Assembly (NCBI RefSeq): GCF_018446385.1 | Contig: NC_055996.1 | Location: 52,002,365 to 52,066,364 of the forward strand | Direction: 5' to 3' | Length of the DNA stretch: 64,000 nt | From: Zingiber officinale | Taxonomy: Eukaryota > Streptophyta > Magnoliopsida > Zingiberales > Zingiberaceae | In this document: piece after piece, positions 33,009 through 44,958 of the stretch | Layout of the letters: each line of letters begins with the position of its first letter | Numbering within the stretch: the stretch's first letter is position 1 | Notes under the pieces: model-generated | Seen by the model: only the letters and a program-made list of their open reading frames with translations | The model's database searches: none | Told to the model about the DNA's origin: nothing | Program-made: the position numbers and the translations under genes

Positions 33009-33639
33009 CAATTCAATAAACAGATGAATTCGTATCGGCATTCTGTAGCCCAAAAGACACAACCTACAACTTGTAAGCACATCTGGCTTTCTTTGGGTGG
33101 ACGTCAGCCACGTTATTCTACGGGCGGTAGTTTAGAGGAATTGAGGAAATCAGATAAAAAAAAAAATTGATAAACTGAGAGAAATTGTCGTCAATAGTTT
33201 TACCAAATAAGATCTATTTGATTTAATAATAAAAGATAATTTCTAAAAAAAACTAAATAGCCGTTTATATTCGCCCTTCGACCCTAAAATAACTTATAAA
33301 ACATTAAAATATCCTAACTACTTAAAATTTTAAAATTACAAAAAATACTAAAAAAAAATGTGTTGTTCGGAACCTTTAAAAGATCCTAAATGATATTTTT
33401 TAACCTAAAACATGATCGATTATAAATTCCACTAGATAATAAATATAGATTTTTAAATGAGTTTCGATACACACAATAGATCATTTTGTTATAATACTCG
33501 ATTTAAAAGTTATGGTCAGTTGAAGCTCAGCTCCTCCTGTATTAATCATCCTATATTAAAAAAACTCATCCTCGAATTTAGAATAGTCTCATCAAATAAT
33601 AACCCAGGAAGCAAATCCTTTGTCATCAACTATTATCCT

Positions 33640-34039
33640 TGTTAGTTCTTTGAGGGCATGAAACAAAATCAAAATTAAGCGGTAACCACTCACAGTGATC
33701 TCCCGAAGAAATCGTAGAAGAACCGCCGGACGTCGCTGCTGTCGGAAACACGATCACGAGTAACCGGAAAGTGTTTCAAGGTTCACGAGCCAAATCCCAG
33801 CCTTTGGACGTTCTCCTTTTCTCGACCAAATCACCTCACAGCTTCGCTTGCTCCTCTTTGATCACCTTCGCATCACCTTCTGTTGCATTTTTTTTTTCAT
33901 TGCTTGGACGCTCCATTTATAGGAAGGTTGAGGAAGATGAAGGGGAAAGGACGCCCCTTTGTCTCCTTGGCATTTGTAGCAAAGAGGCGTTTGCAGCAAC
34001 GAGAGAGACGAACCCCTTTATCTCTTGTAACACCCAACA
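33640..34039 (-). mobile_element. 3' LTR of the minus-strand copia element
   Basis: Reading on the minus strand, a purine tract (gtgggaga) is followed at 34039 by tgttgggtgttaca, a standard LTR start, and about 400 bp later by aactaaca at 33640. A TATA-like word (tataaatgg, minus strand) lies at about 33913-33921. It is the end of the element whose polyprotein is at 60047-63197 on the other side of the gypsy insertion. Confidence 0.55.
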
Positions 34040-35283
34040 TCTCCCACTCGTCCAAGTCAATCCATAAGGTCACATAGACCATGTCAGTCACATAGACTTC
34101 AAGGTGATCATGTCACGAAGACCAAAGCAAAATTAGTCACAAATACCAAATAAGTCACGTAGATTTTATGAGGATCAAGTCACGAAGACCAGATCAAAAT
34201 TAATTATTACAAAGACCAAGTAAGAACATCCATTTCATACATTAAGGAAAATGGTTCGTGCGACAACAAGCACATTGAGCATTCAATTGCTAAGAAGATT
34301 GTCACACCTTACTTAGCTGCTCCATAGAACGAATCAGTGACACAAATGTCCATAGAACGAATCAGAGACATAAATGACTTACCTTTACCCTAGATTAAAT
34401 TATTTACATCATTATGAACATCTCTAATCCCTCATATTAACTATATGTCAAGAGCATGTTCAACATCTCCAATCAAACAAATTATTCACAATTACATTTT
34501 ATGTACTGAACTAAAAATGTAACTAGTACTAATGAATAAAATTCACAGATGTAAATCAATCTTAATCTTCCATTTTAGCTAGAATCTATTCATTTTAATC
34601 AGTCACTTTCCTAGTTATGTTCCATAGACCGAATCATCCATAGCCAATAGGAAACATGCTAAAATAACAGACACTGATTAGAACTTCAAGTAGATAGCTA
34701 AATAGTCACTTAGGGTAAGATCGAGATTAACTTATAATTTCAAGGGTCTCACATAGTAGAGAAGCAGAGATTCATTCTCTTACTACCCTTCTTGTCGCCA
34801 TAGCACATATGGTATGAATCACATGCTACGATGTTATTCTCTTTACTAAAAAGAGTACATGTTTTCCCCAAATTTAATATCGTACAGATTTTGATCTATA
34901 CATATCTAATGTCTAATCCTAAATTCAACATATGAATTCTAATCTGGCCTTTAAGCAGATTCAGTAAATGGTGGGTGCATTTATTCCAATCATTACACAA
35001 ATGATCTCATCTTGACACACTTATCAAGGCAACCTTAATTTATGGGTATGTATTCACAGCTACATAAGCTGTCCCATAAGCAACGGTCTTACCTTTATTT
35101 GTACTTAACAAATAGAGATGATTGTCCATATGAGTGGACCAATCTCAATCTGCCAACATGCTTATCGAGACTTTTATTCGAATGTAACAAAGACATATAC
35201 AATGATTAGATCATGACATTTTTCATTTATCAAAATGTCTTTACAATTAGTTACATTCTTCGAAGTCCCAAAGAATTCACATG
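34040..35283 (-). other. 3' non-coding part of the minus-strand copia element
   Basis: It lies between the copia LTR and the gypsy insertion point. Its last bases on the plus side (gaattcacatg) continue directly into 60052 (tgaaatgactc) once the gypsy element and one acatg copy are removed. On the minus strand that join gives the end of RNase H followed by HVNSLGLRRM and a stop after a one-base shift. The remainder is non-coding and AT-rich, with repeated gtcac(a/g)tagac and tcacgaagacca words. Confidence 0.6.
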
Positions 35284-35408
35284 TGTAACGCCTGAAAATT
35301 CTCAAAATAATTATTAGAAATATCCTTGTATTTTTCTGGAATTTTAGGATATTTTTACAGAATTTTTAGAGTAGCAGAAGTAGCAAAAATAAATAGAATC
35401 ATAGAATA

Positions 35409-35492
35409 GCCTACGCGGGAATTGAACCCGAGACCTAGGAGGCCCTATGTCTTATAGATAGCTTTAGTAACCAATTGAACCCAGCAGGGCCG
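35409..35492 (-). other. tRNA-like segment in the gypsy 5' LTR
   Basis: On the minus strand an A-box-like word (gggttcaattgg) and a B-box-like word (ggttcaattcc) stand about 40 bp apart in tRNA-like order, ending cccgcgtaggc. In the 3' LTR the B box is a perfect ggttcgattcc, so the 5' LTR copy has lost a CpG by a C-to-T-type change. The acceptor stem does not pair well, so this is a tRNA-derived remnant rather than a functional tRNA gene. Confidence 0.5.
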
Positions 35493-36983
35493 TGCTGAAA
35501 AGAAAGGGAATCAGTTATATTTATATTTGAGTTGGGCCGAATTACCCACTTAATATAAATAGGGACTTTAAGTGAGGAGTTATTATTTTGCATCGGGAAC
35601 TTTCTCTTCTCAAACCCTCACCGCCGAACCCCTTTCTCCCGCACCCTCTCTTCACGCCAAAGCCAAGGAGAGGCTAGGGTTCCGTCCCAAGGGTTCCAAG
35701 AGCACCTTCCGGCGACAACTCCGGCACGAGGACGCTCCTCTCCACGAGAAGAACACGTAGACGCGAGGAGATTGACGAAGGGATCTTCTCCACCAGAAAT
35801 CTAGCGATCAGATCGTAAGGAAATCTAGCGCAGGATGTAAGAAACCCCTCACCTGCAGTATAAGTAGCTAGTCGTATGTTTTTATGCATTGTTTTAGCCG
35901 TATGCAGGTTTTCAGTAATAGGGTGTGAATTAGCGCACATCAAACGTTTGATTAAATGCTTAGCTCAGTTAAATGCCATCATAGGTATTTTAATAGCTTA
36001 GATGAATGCAATAGAAGCATTTTTACAGCTTATTTAGTCCTGCTACAGCTTTTATGGGACTAGACGTTTAATGGGTGGGCTCCCACAGTTGCCCCTAGGT
36101 TCAGATAACCTAGTTCTGGGTTAGACACCCTAGTAAAAGCAATACAAGAATTATTAGCTTATGTTCAGTATTTTACTTTCTCAGTGGCACTGTACTGGAT
36201 TAGATATCCATTGGGTTGGGCTCCCATAGTCGTCCCTAGGTTCAGATAACCTAGTAACCCTACTAAATTCAGGACTTGCAAACCCGGGTTTAGTTAGGGA
36301 TGCGCGCATAGCACGTACAGATGCCGGGCCCATCAGCAGCATGATTATGTATTTTTATCTAGTATGATAATAGCTTTCAAATTCACAATCAGTTAGGTGA
36401 TTATATTTTAAAATCAGTTTTAGCTCAGCTTTAGTTTAGCTCAGTATGTTTCACTTTAGTCCTTGCTTATTGACATTTCAGTTATAGCCATGATCAGTTT
36501 ATTTTGGTTCCTATGTTTTGTATATTGGAATGCCATGTTTTAGCATGCTCAGCACACGTTTCAAATATCATGTTTTCAAAGCATAAATTGCATCGTATGC
36601 ATGTTTTGTGAGGTAGATGGTTTCTTTGTAAGCGAAAGCTTACAGATACTCTTTCCTTATACTGTAGATAAAGGTAAAGGAAGGATGGACTAGCGGAGGC
36701 TGGAGGGCAATGCGATGAAGATGTGTGTGGATGGAACCTGGAATAAAGACCTTGGAAGAACTAGAACATTTAAGAACTTAGAGTTTTCTTATCATGTTAC
36801 TCTTTGCTTATTTAGTTATCTAAGTGCATGAAATTATAGAAAATCTGCTTAGCTTGTTAGTAACCATGTTTAGAATGTTAGTTGTTTGCTATTAGAATGT
36901 TTTCCAGTTATTTTAGAACTTGTGTATGTGAGTTTGGCACGAAACAGTGCTGAAATCAGACTTCTGATATGAAATCAGAAACC

Positions 36984-37320
36984 CCAATCGATCAGTGGAT
37001 CGATTGGGGGCCCTCAATCGATCAGTGGATCGATTGGGAGCCTGGTTCCGCGAACAGTAAGCTTCTGGATCGATCAGCCGATCGATCCAGTCGCATTCTG
37101 TCGCGAACAGAGAGTTTGGGGATCGATCATTTGATCGATCGGGGAAATCGCTCCCGCGAACAGAGAGCTCTGGAATCGATCAATGGATCGATTGGCTAGT
37201 CTGGATCGATCAGCCGATCGATCCAGAATATTAACCCGAGCACAGTAGCCATCGGAATCGATCCACAGATCGATTCAACAGCTTGCAATCGATTGAGTTC
37301 AATCTGGATCGATTGGGAAG
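36984..37320 (+). repeat. Palindrome array in the gypsy 5' LTR
   Basis: Eight or so short palindromes of the types aatcgatcagtggatcgatt and ctggatcgatcagccgatcg, separated by spacers such as cgcgaacagagagctc. The array lies near the 3' end of the LTR, far downstream of the TATA box, unlike the arrays in the other families of the window. Confidence 0.85.
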
Positions 37321-37568
37321 CTGGGTTTCGACCAAGAGACCTTGTAGTTCAGCTCCTTGACCATAGGGGATGCAAGATATGCCAAGTATACCTTAGATTG
37401 CATCCCTTAGCACATGTAGAATAAAGAAATGGTATTAGTTTAGTAAAGGTTTAATTTGGTACAGTTTTCCGCACCTAGACTTAGTAATGGTCATGGATAT
37501 AGTTTAGCCCAGCATATTGTGATGGTCCGGCCTTACAGCCTAGTTAGTAGAAGGCGGGTCGTTACAGA

Positions 37569-37580
37569 GTGGTATCAGAG
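37569..37580 (+). promoter_or_regulatory. Primer-binding site of the gypsy element
   Basis: tggtatcagagc, two bases after the LTR, complementary to the initiator methionine tRNA 3' end as in most plant retrotransposons. Confidence 0.9.
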
Positions 37581-37780
37581 CAGAAAGTTTCATACTTCCT
37601 ACACACACATCAGCATTGAACTTGCAGCTTCCAAGTAAGAATACCTCTCACTTTGTTATGTTTATTGCTTTCATGTTTGTAGATAACTAAAGTATGCTTA
37701 TCTGTGATAGTAACTAACATGATAGTATTAGCTATGTAAACATGATGCTCTAGTTATGTATGTCCTTTGTTCCTTTAGAA

Positions 37781-38195
37781 ATGGCAAGAGGACGCCCAGC
37801 TAGAAGGGCACTAGCTACTGAGCCCCAACATGAGGCAGGCAGTTCAGTGCCTCCCCCAGACCTTATAGCAGTAGTGACTCAGTTACAGAAGCAGCTAGCA
37901 GAACAGCAACAGGAGATAGCCACCTTAAAGGCTAATCAACAGAACACTCCCACTGTCACCCCGGAACCAAACATAGCAACCCCAGTAGTTATAGAGGTTC
38001 CACCAGTCCAGCCTACAGCACCAGTAGCCCCAGCAGCAGAGGTAAGGAGAGAAACCTATCTGATCCAGTGGCAGAGAATCAAGCCCGAGAACTTCTCAGG
38101 CACCAGTGAACCATGGGATGCTCAAGCCTTGTTCAAAACACTGGAGGGTACGATGGAGCTTCTGGACTGGCTAGAGCATGAAAAGGTGAAGTGCG
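37781..38195 (+). pseudogene. Gypsy gag, N-terminal part, cut by an insertion
   Basis: The ATG at 37781 opens MARGRPARRALATEPQHEAG, a coiled-coil stretch (LQKQLAEQQQEIATLKANQQ), a Pro-rich linker and the start of the capsid domain (WQRIKPENFSGTSEPWDAQA, LEHEKVKC). The frame is cut after Cys at 38195 by the LTR at 38196. It resumes at 53549-53553 with the target duplication (gtgcg at 38191-38195, gtgtg at 53549-53553) and reads KCASFCLTGDARMWLERI across the join. Confidence 0.85.
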
Positions 38196-40069
38196 TGTAA
38201 TATACCCAAAAATATAGATAAATATGTAAATAATTAAAATTTAACATAAATAGACTATTTTAAGGAAAAGAAATATATTTTAGTGGATAATCTATCCGAA
38301 ATTAATATGATATGCATTTATAGAATTTATTAGAATTTTTATGGATTTTATAGAAATTATTTTAGTTTTTATGGGGGTAAAAGAAAAACCTGTTTAAAAT
38401 ATCCATTTAAATGAGGAGTTGATTGATTATAAGGTTAGGTTTTTCTTTATTAAACCCTAAGTTGAGAAAAAAAGGGAATTATTATCGCCGCTTCCTCCTC
38501 GCGACGCACACGGCGCTGTGCGCTCGACGGCGCCGGACCACCATCGCGTTTCCTGCCATTCGCCGGAGAACCCATCCTACAGCCATCGAGAGCAGCAGCC
38601 GCGATCACCTGTGCGATCGTTGTGCCTCCGCGTGACTGCCTCCTCCGCATCTCCTTTGTTCCCGGTGATGACCTCCCGTCTGCTGTCGTGCGACTACGCT
38701 GCCATCGTCGACGACGCTGTGCGATGACACCACTGCTGCACATCTCGGTGGGCTGCCGCAGCCTCAAGCCACTGTGTCGCCTTCCATTTTCCACCACACC
38801 GCAGCTTGTTATAGCCATCATCCTTCTCATCGGATGCCATCGTCGGACTTCGCCAGCCCCTGTTCTGCCCATAGCAGTACATGTGCGCCCGACCGCCGGC
38901 ACCACTCCTTAGCCACGCCATCGGCTGACGTAGGCGTTGTGTCTGTTCCTTTGCTGACCGGCGGCCACTGTTGTTCCTACCCCGTCGCCAACGCGAGCAG
39001 CCCCATAGCCCCGTCGGTCTTCCCTGTCCTCGTCGAGGACGCCGCCAACCACAGCTGCTCACTCGAGCTTTTGCCAACTGTAATGGATGTCGGCACTGTG
39101 TGTCGCCTCGCTGCCGAGGAAGAAGTAGCTAATGAGGTATCAAGTTTATTATTTCATGTTAGGTTACGGTAAGTGTCTTAACTCAACTAATCTATGAATT
39201 GATTAGTAATTTTGATTACAGAATAGTACTTGATTCGTTAATTGGGTTAATCGATTGTGATAGATAAGTTATTTAATTGATTAATTAATAGATTGATTTA
39301 ATTAATCAATAGATAGAGGAATAAATTAATAAGTTGATTAATTAATCAATAGGGTTTAATTATTGATTAATAGATTCTTAAATTTCCTATATCATATAAT
39401 TATAGGATTTGAGCTCGATGCAATTTCACGGACTAGAAGATGATTTGGACACGATCTACGTATAAAGGCGGGTACTTATTGCTTTGTTTTCTTTTAGTAC
39501 TTTGACCTTAGTGCATGAATTATTTTGGGATAAGGACTGTTTACCTTTACTCCACTCTTACTTTCCTACGCTTGATACTTCCACGCAATCTTTGAGAAAT
39601 TCGTTCCATATCTATACAGTCTCTTGTTGTTGTCCATGATCAGTAGCAGATAATAGATACTATGTTTGTATGTTTTGACTGTTGCTTATTATGTACGATA
39701 TTGAGCATGCTGGCTTCATGTAGCATACCCGTTTATGCTTATATATATATGATGACTGTTGCATTGTTCGCATCATGTCATTGCATGCATGCCGCATCCT
39801 CGGCCACTCGAGGGAGTGGTAGCTGTTGTTGATGTCGCTTGTCCTGTCGTGTCGCACTCGGCCACTCGGGTGAGTGGTAGTTGGAGTACGAGCAGCAGGG
39901 ACCCCCTTCGCTGTGTAGCTAGTTAGCTACTCAGCACCTGTCCATCCGGTCACTCGTGGGAGTGGCGGCCTTTGGGTGGTACAGTTGTCATTGATCCGGC
40001 CTCTCGACCATACAGGGGTCATGGTGCAGAGAGGTGGGCGGGGTGACCATCCTTGCATACGCTGTTATT
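38196..40069 (+). repeat. 5' LTR of the long-LTR element, first part
   Basis: It matches 50758-52630. A GC-rich segment at about 38480-39170 contains Arg/Ser/Pro-rich open frames conserved in the 3' LTR (51050-51737), ending at a strong splice-donor-like word (ggtaagtgtc) at 39170. Downstream come repeated ccactcg(a/g)g(g/t)gagtgg palindromes at about 39800-39970. The LTR breaks at 40069 within gctgttatt, where the copia element is inserted. Confidence 0.88.
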
Positions 40070-41337
40070 TGTTGGTGCGGGAAGCATCCGACGATCGAAC
40101 TCGTGTTTTGATAATGGCAAAGAATTCAAAGTTAAGATGTTTTGTATTCTAACAAGTCTACTTGAGGATTTCAGGAAAGTCCTAACTGCGGTTAGGCACA
40201 GGAATAAAACCCTAGGGGGTGGTAACCCTAGGTCATAGGGGGTGGTAACCCTATGCGGAAAGTCTTGGCAGGTCGATGACTTCAGGCAAAAAGTCCTAGG
40301 GGGTGGTAACCCTAGGTGGAATGTCCTGGTGTCGCGAGCCAGATGAAAGACTGGACTAGCCGGGAAGCGGATGTCCAGCAGAAAGTCCGGAAGTATCAAG
40401 TGCTGAGCAAAAGTCCAGTCGATCTGGAGGATCGTACTGGCAACAGGTAAATCTCCTGAGTGGAGTAGGTGAGGACGTGTTCCTCGTAGAGGGAACAGTA
40501 GGCGTCGGGTTGACCTAGGGTTTCCGGTTGGAAATCCGAAGTCAGACCCGGATAGTCCGGAGACTGTCTTAAATATTCTTTATTATCCATGATGTTATTT
40601 TGTGCTAACTTTGTGTTGCAGGATGTTGTTAGGGACTAACATATCTTGCAGGTACAAAATAACGATGATTTTCCTCGGATGAACAGTGTCTGAGGCACCT
40701 CCATGGGGCTTAGAGGTGCCTCGGGTTCAAAATCCTGAGCTGGCGCGAGGAGCAGGCTTAAGGCGCCTCGGAGGGGTTTAAGGCGCCTTAGACAGCTTGG
40801 AGGCGCCTTGAATGGGTTTAAGGCTCCTTCAGGTCGTGGCAGTCAAAAGATTATCCCAGCGAGCAGATCGGGATAAAATTCAGGTTTAAGGCGCCTTGGA
40901 GCTTGTTTAAGGCGCCTTGAACACTGTTTATAAAGGAAGTTCGACCAGCAGCTCAAACTAACGTGTTCCAAGTCTTCTTTACTCAACGTGCTACTCCGAA
41001 AGACTCCCGGAAGTGCTGCTACAAGTCTCCGTTGACCCAGAGCTCCGAGATTTCTCGTTTTCGTCGTCGGTATAGATTTCTTTTATCGCATCTCTTGTAA
41101 TACTTAGTTTGTAATAATCGAGCTTATAGTTGTTGCCCACCGGAAGCGATCAAGGATCGCGGGCCTTCGAGTAGGAGTCGCCTTAGGCTCCGAACGAAGT
41201 AATATCGACCTATGTTCTTGTGTGCTTGCTTATTTTTTCCACTACTTTAATTACTCTAACGCTGTTTTCGATTCCGATACGTACGATTTAGCCACGAGCG
41301 CTATTCACCCCCCCTCTAGCGCGATCTCGATCCAACA
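40070..41337 (+). repeat. 5' LTR of the young copia element
   Basis: 1268 bp. It has repeats of ccctagggggtggtaaccctagg at 40206-40320, an array of aaggcgcctt-type palindromes at 40690-40925, then a TATA box (tttataaaggaag) near 40927. The primer-binding site tggtatcagagc follows at 41340-41351. Confidence 0.92.
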
Positions 41338-41578
41338 ATTGGTATCAGAGCGGGGTTGTTTTGAACTGGTGCAACCACCATTCAAAACGTTTTTTCGTGG
41401 TATTTTGTTTCGGAGTCAATTAGAAATTAGCTAATTAGCTAAAGTTCTAATTTTTTTTAATCAGTGTTGCTCAAAGTTGGTCAATACCATTTGAGCTCGT
41501 TATTTTTTCCTCCCGCACTACTAATCCAAGACATAGTCTTGGAATAGATCTTTCTGTTTTTGCTTATCTAGGTCTAAA

Positions 41579-43234
41579 ATGACTCAATAAGAAGGATATA
41601 GCACTGTTTGTCCCCCACTATTTTCCGGAGAAGACTTCGGATACTGGAAGGGGAGAATGGAGATATATCTGAAGATCCAGTTCGACACCTGGATGATAGT
41701 CAAGACAGGACTTCAACTACCAACTGATACAGACGGTAAGCCTACATCCTGTGAGAACTGGGAGCCAGCCTTCATCAAAAAGGTGGAAGCCGACGCCAAA
41801 GCTACCTGCACCATCCAGTGCGGTCTTACCAAGGAGGAGCTCAACAGAGTCGGTCCCTTTTCAACCGCAAAGGAACTCTGGGAGAAACTGATCGAACTTC
41901 ACGAGGGCACCTCGGAAACCAAGGTAAGTAAGCGAGATTTATTATTTAATAAATTGTATAATTTAAAAATGCAGGAAGGTGAGACGGCAAGCCAGCTGCA
42001 CGCGCGCATCCAGGATATTCTCAACTCTCTTCATGCAATTGGACAGAGAGTCGAAAATCGGGACGTAATAAGGTACGTATTAAATTCTTTTCCAAGGAGT
42101 CCGTTGTGGGCATCAATGGTAGATGCCTACAAGGTTTCCAAAGATTTATCTTCTTTAAAGTTAGACGAGTTATTTTCTGAATTTGAACTTCATGAACAAA
42201 CTAATGCACAGCCATCCGAGAAGGGTATTGCTTTGGTTGTAGGTACGAGTCGAACACGAGAATCAAGAGTACGGCGAAAAATTGAATCGGAATCAGAAGA
42301 CGAATCTGACTCAGAAGATTCAGAGGATGAACTGACCAGCGAACTCGTGAACCTTGTGAAGAAGCTCTACAAGAAGAAGAAGAGCTTCAACAAGAAAGAT
42401 CTGAAGAAGGCAGTTCAGTCCAGGGATGTCCAACCGAACTCAAAGGTAAAATTCGAAGTCACTTGTTACGGGTGCAACCAGAAGAGGCATATCAAAGCCA
42501 ACTGTCCCAACCAAAAGGAGGCCAAAAAGCAAAGAATAAAGAAGGCCCTGAAAGCAACTTGGGACGAATCTTCTTCAGAGGACGACGATAATGAAATTGA
42601 TCAAACAAGTCTACTAGCACTGATGGCCTGGGACCATATCATCGAGAGCGAGTCAGAAGCTGAGTCCGAGCAAAGCCACGGATCCGCATCCGTTTCAGAA
42701 GGGCCAGAATCCAATGTAAGTATTCCAAGGCTTAACAATTTAGTTAATTACTTACTTCGCAAACTAGCTAAATCAAACCTTAGGATTAAATCACTTCTAA
42801 AGGAAGTAGCTATCCTTAAAGAAGTGTCAAACACTAATTCCTTACTTGATCAAGTTCAAACTGGAAATTCAACTCAAGTTCAAAAACTTGAGGAAGAAAA
42901 CTCTAGCTTGAAAAATCAGGTAAAAGACTTAAAAAATATGTTAGAACGGTTTTCTCTGGGATCCAAGAATTTGGACCTAATTCTTGGAACACAAAGAACC
43001 GTCTACAACAAAACTGGACTGGGATATAAAAGTAAAAAGAAATATAGATCTTATTTATCTTTAATAAACAAACAAGGTAGTAAACTAGTCCAAGCATGGG
43101 TCTCCAAGTCTAAATTAATCAATCAAGTTGAACTTGGCCAATACTGGGTTCCGAAGGATCAAATACACTACCTCGATAGACCAAATCTAGGCTATGATCC
43201 AGGGAAAGCTAAAAGGAAAACGATATTAATTTGA
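41579..43234 (+). pseudogene. Copia-type gag of the young element (stop at codon 4)
   Basis: The probable start is the ATG at 41579, but codon 4 is taa (41588-41590). The frame is otherwise open to 43234 (525 codons from the next ATG at 41657). The N-terminal part has the copia capsid domain (FSGEDFGYWKGRMEIYL, FSTAKELWEKLIELHEGTSE, LNSFPRSPLWASMVDAYKVS). An acidic and Lys-rich linker follows, then a CCHC knuckle with Cys270, Cys273, His278 and Cys283 (counted from 41657; CYGCNQKRHIKANC), then a coiled coil (VQKLEEENSSLKNQVKDLKN). It ends near QYWVPKDQIH, like the gag-only array. If initiation at 41657 is used, an almost complete Gag could still be made. Gag would build the particle; the enzymes must come from a partner element. 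Confidence 0.82.
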
Positions 43235-43909
43235 AATTAAATTCAAAATTCAAAATCAAAATTAAAAATTAAATTCAAAATTTAAAATCAAAATTAAAAA
43301 ATTCGAAATTAAATTCAAAATTCAAAATCAAAATTAAAAATTTGAAATTAAAATTCTAAATTCAAAATTCAAAAATAGATGGTGGATCCAAACTAGCTGG
43401 CACCTCTAACTGAACTACCCGACAGGGTAACTGAACCTAATTTACCCGAAATGGGTAAAACAAGAGTAGATTACCCGGCAAGGTAATTAAGGCTAGTTTA
43501 AAAAGGGCTAGGTTTAACTTGACCCACAGTACTGGTGAAGTTTTTGGATGATAGTACGTTAGGAAAACTTGGGCATCGCATGTCTAGGAAGATATGGCTT
43601 CAACTTGGTGCATTTGACCAAGTGGAACTGACCGAATCTACCCTTAAATGGATCCTAACTAGTTAGACCAAGGAGTAGTATTAAGTTCAATGGGTAGGAC
43701 TATTTGAAAAACCTCGATGGCATGGTTACTTTAATGAGCTCCGAGTGACTCACCATAGCCCAGAAGTTTATCCAAAGAATGTTTACTTGTTGAACCCAAA
43801 GCTAAACCTGAATCTAACACAAAGTTAAACCAGACTCTTAAATTCAACAATAATTCATCTCACAACAATTATAGGATTCCCTGATTGACAATCTAGATTG
43901 AGTGAGATG
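43235..43909. other. Post-gag spacer
   Basis: Begins with a short-period AT repeat (aaattcaaaattcaaaatc, 43237-43375). Beyond it are non-coding words such as tacccgacagggtaa and gcatggttac...gactcaccatagcccagaag. The latter weakly recalls the conserved block after gag in the other copia array. No gene. Confidence 0.5.
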
Positions 43910-43914
43910 ACTAA

Positions 43915-44895
43915 TTATTTAAAAAAAAACTTAAATTTCAAAATTGTTTTAAAACCTATTTCAAAATTATTATAAAAACTTAAACTTCAAAATTATTTTA
44001 AAAACTTAAATTTCAAAATTGTTTTAAAAACTTAAATTTCAAAATTGTTTTAAAATCTTATTTCAAAATTATTTTAAAAACTTAAATTTCAAAATTGTTT
44101 TAAAACCTATTTCAAAACTATTTTAAAAACTTAAATTTCAAAATTGTTTTAAAAACATAAATTTCAAAATTGTTTTAAAAACTTAAATTTCAAAATTGTT
44201 TTAAAAACTTAAATTTCAAAATTGTTTTAAAACCTATTTCAAAATTGTTTTAAAACTTATTTCAAAATTATTTTAAAAACTTAAATTTCAAAATTGTTTT
44301 AAAAACTTAAATTTCAAAATTGTTTTAAAACCTATTTCAAAATTATTTTAAAAACTTAAATTTCAAAATTGTTTTAAAACCTATTTCAAAATTATTTTTA
44401 AAACGTAAACTTCAAAATTGTTTTAAAAACCTATTTCAAAATTATTTTAAAAACTTAAATTTCAAAATTGTTTTAAAAACTTAAATTTTAAAATTGTTTT
44501 AAAAACTTAAATTTCAAAATTGTTTTAAAAACTTATTTCAAAATTATTTTAAAAACTTAAATTTCAAAATTCTTTTAAAAACTTAAATTTCTAAATTGTT
44601 TTAAAAGCTTATTTCAAAATTATTTTTAAAAACTTAAATTTCAAAATTGTTTTAAAACCTATTTCAAAATTATTTTAAAAACTTAAATTTCAAAATTGTT
44701 TTAAAAACTTAAATTTTAAAATTGTTTTAAAACCTATTTCAAAATTGTTTAAAAAACTTAAATTTCAAAATTGTCTTAAAACCTATTTCAAAATTGTTTT
44801 AAAAAACTTAAATTTCAAAATTGTTTTAAAAACTTAAATTTCAAAAACTTAAATTTCAAAATTGTTTTAAAAACTTAAATTTCAAAATCATTTTT
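43915..44895 (+). repeat. AT-rich minisatellite of about 1 kb
   Basis: About forty degenerate copies of a 22-27-bp unit with two alternating versions, aacttaaatttcaaaattgt and cctatttcaaaattatt, each followed by tttaaa. The order of versions is irregular, suggesting repeated local slippage. It lies between gag and the second ORF. No coding potential. Confidence 0.9.
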
Positions 44896-44958
44896 TTTTC
44901 AAAATCCATTAAACCTTAAAACCTTTTTAATATTTTATATCTTCTTAAATTTATACTT

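Larger units (their letters stand above)
28608..33445 (-). repeat. Arm B of the large inverted duplication
   Basis: Reverse-complement match of 2640-5543. It holds the intact protease gene. Two insertions distinguish it: 31163-33008 in the upstream region and 29299-29438 in the 3' flank. The gene, intron, leader and TATA region are almost base-identical to arm A, whereas the upstream 33010-33445 and the LTR part differ more. Confidence 0.85.
35284..37566 (+). repeat. 5' LTR of the gypsy element
   Basis: 2283 bp. A TATA box (taatataaatag) lies near 35551. The main difference from the 3' LTR is one extra 32-bp palindrome unit near 37000, which accounts exactly for the length difference (2283 against 2251). 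A tRNA-like antisense segment lies at 35409-35492 and a palindrome array at 36984-37320. Confidence 0.92.

Noticed and set aside
35409..35492. A functional nuclear tRNA gene
   Set aside because: A- and B-box-like words are present, but the acceptor and anticodon stems do not pair properly. It is reported only as a tRNA-like segment.
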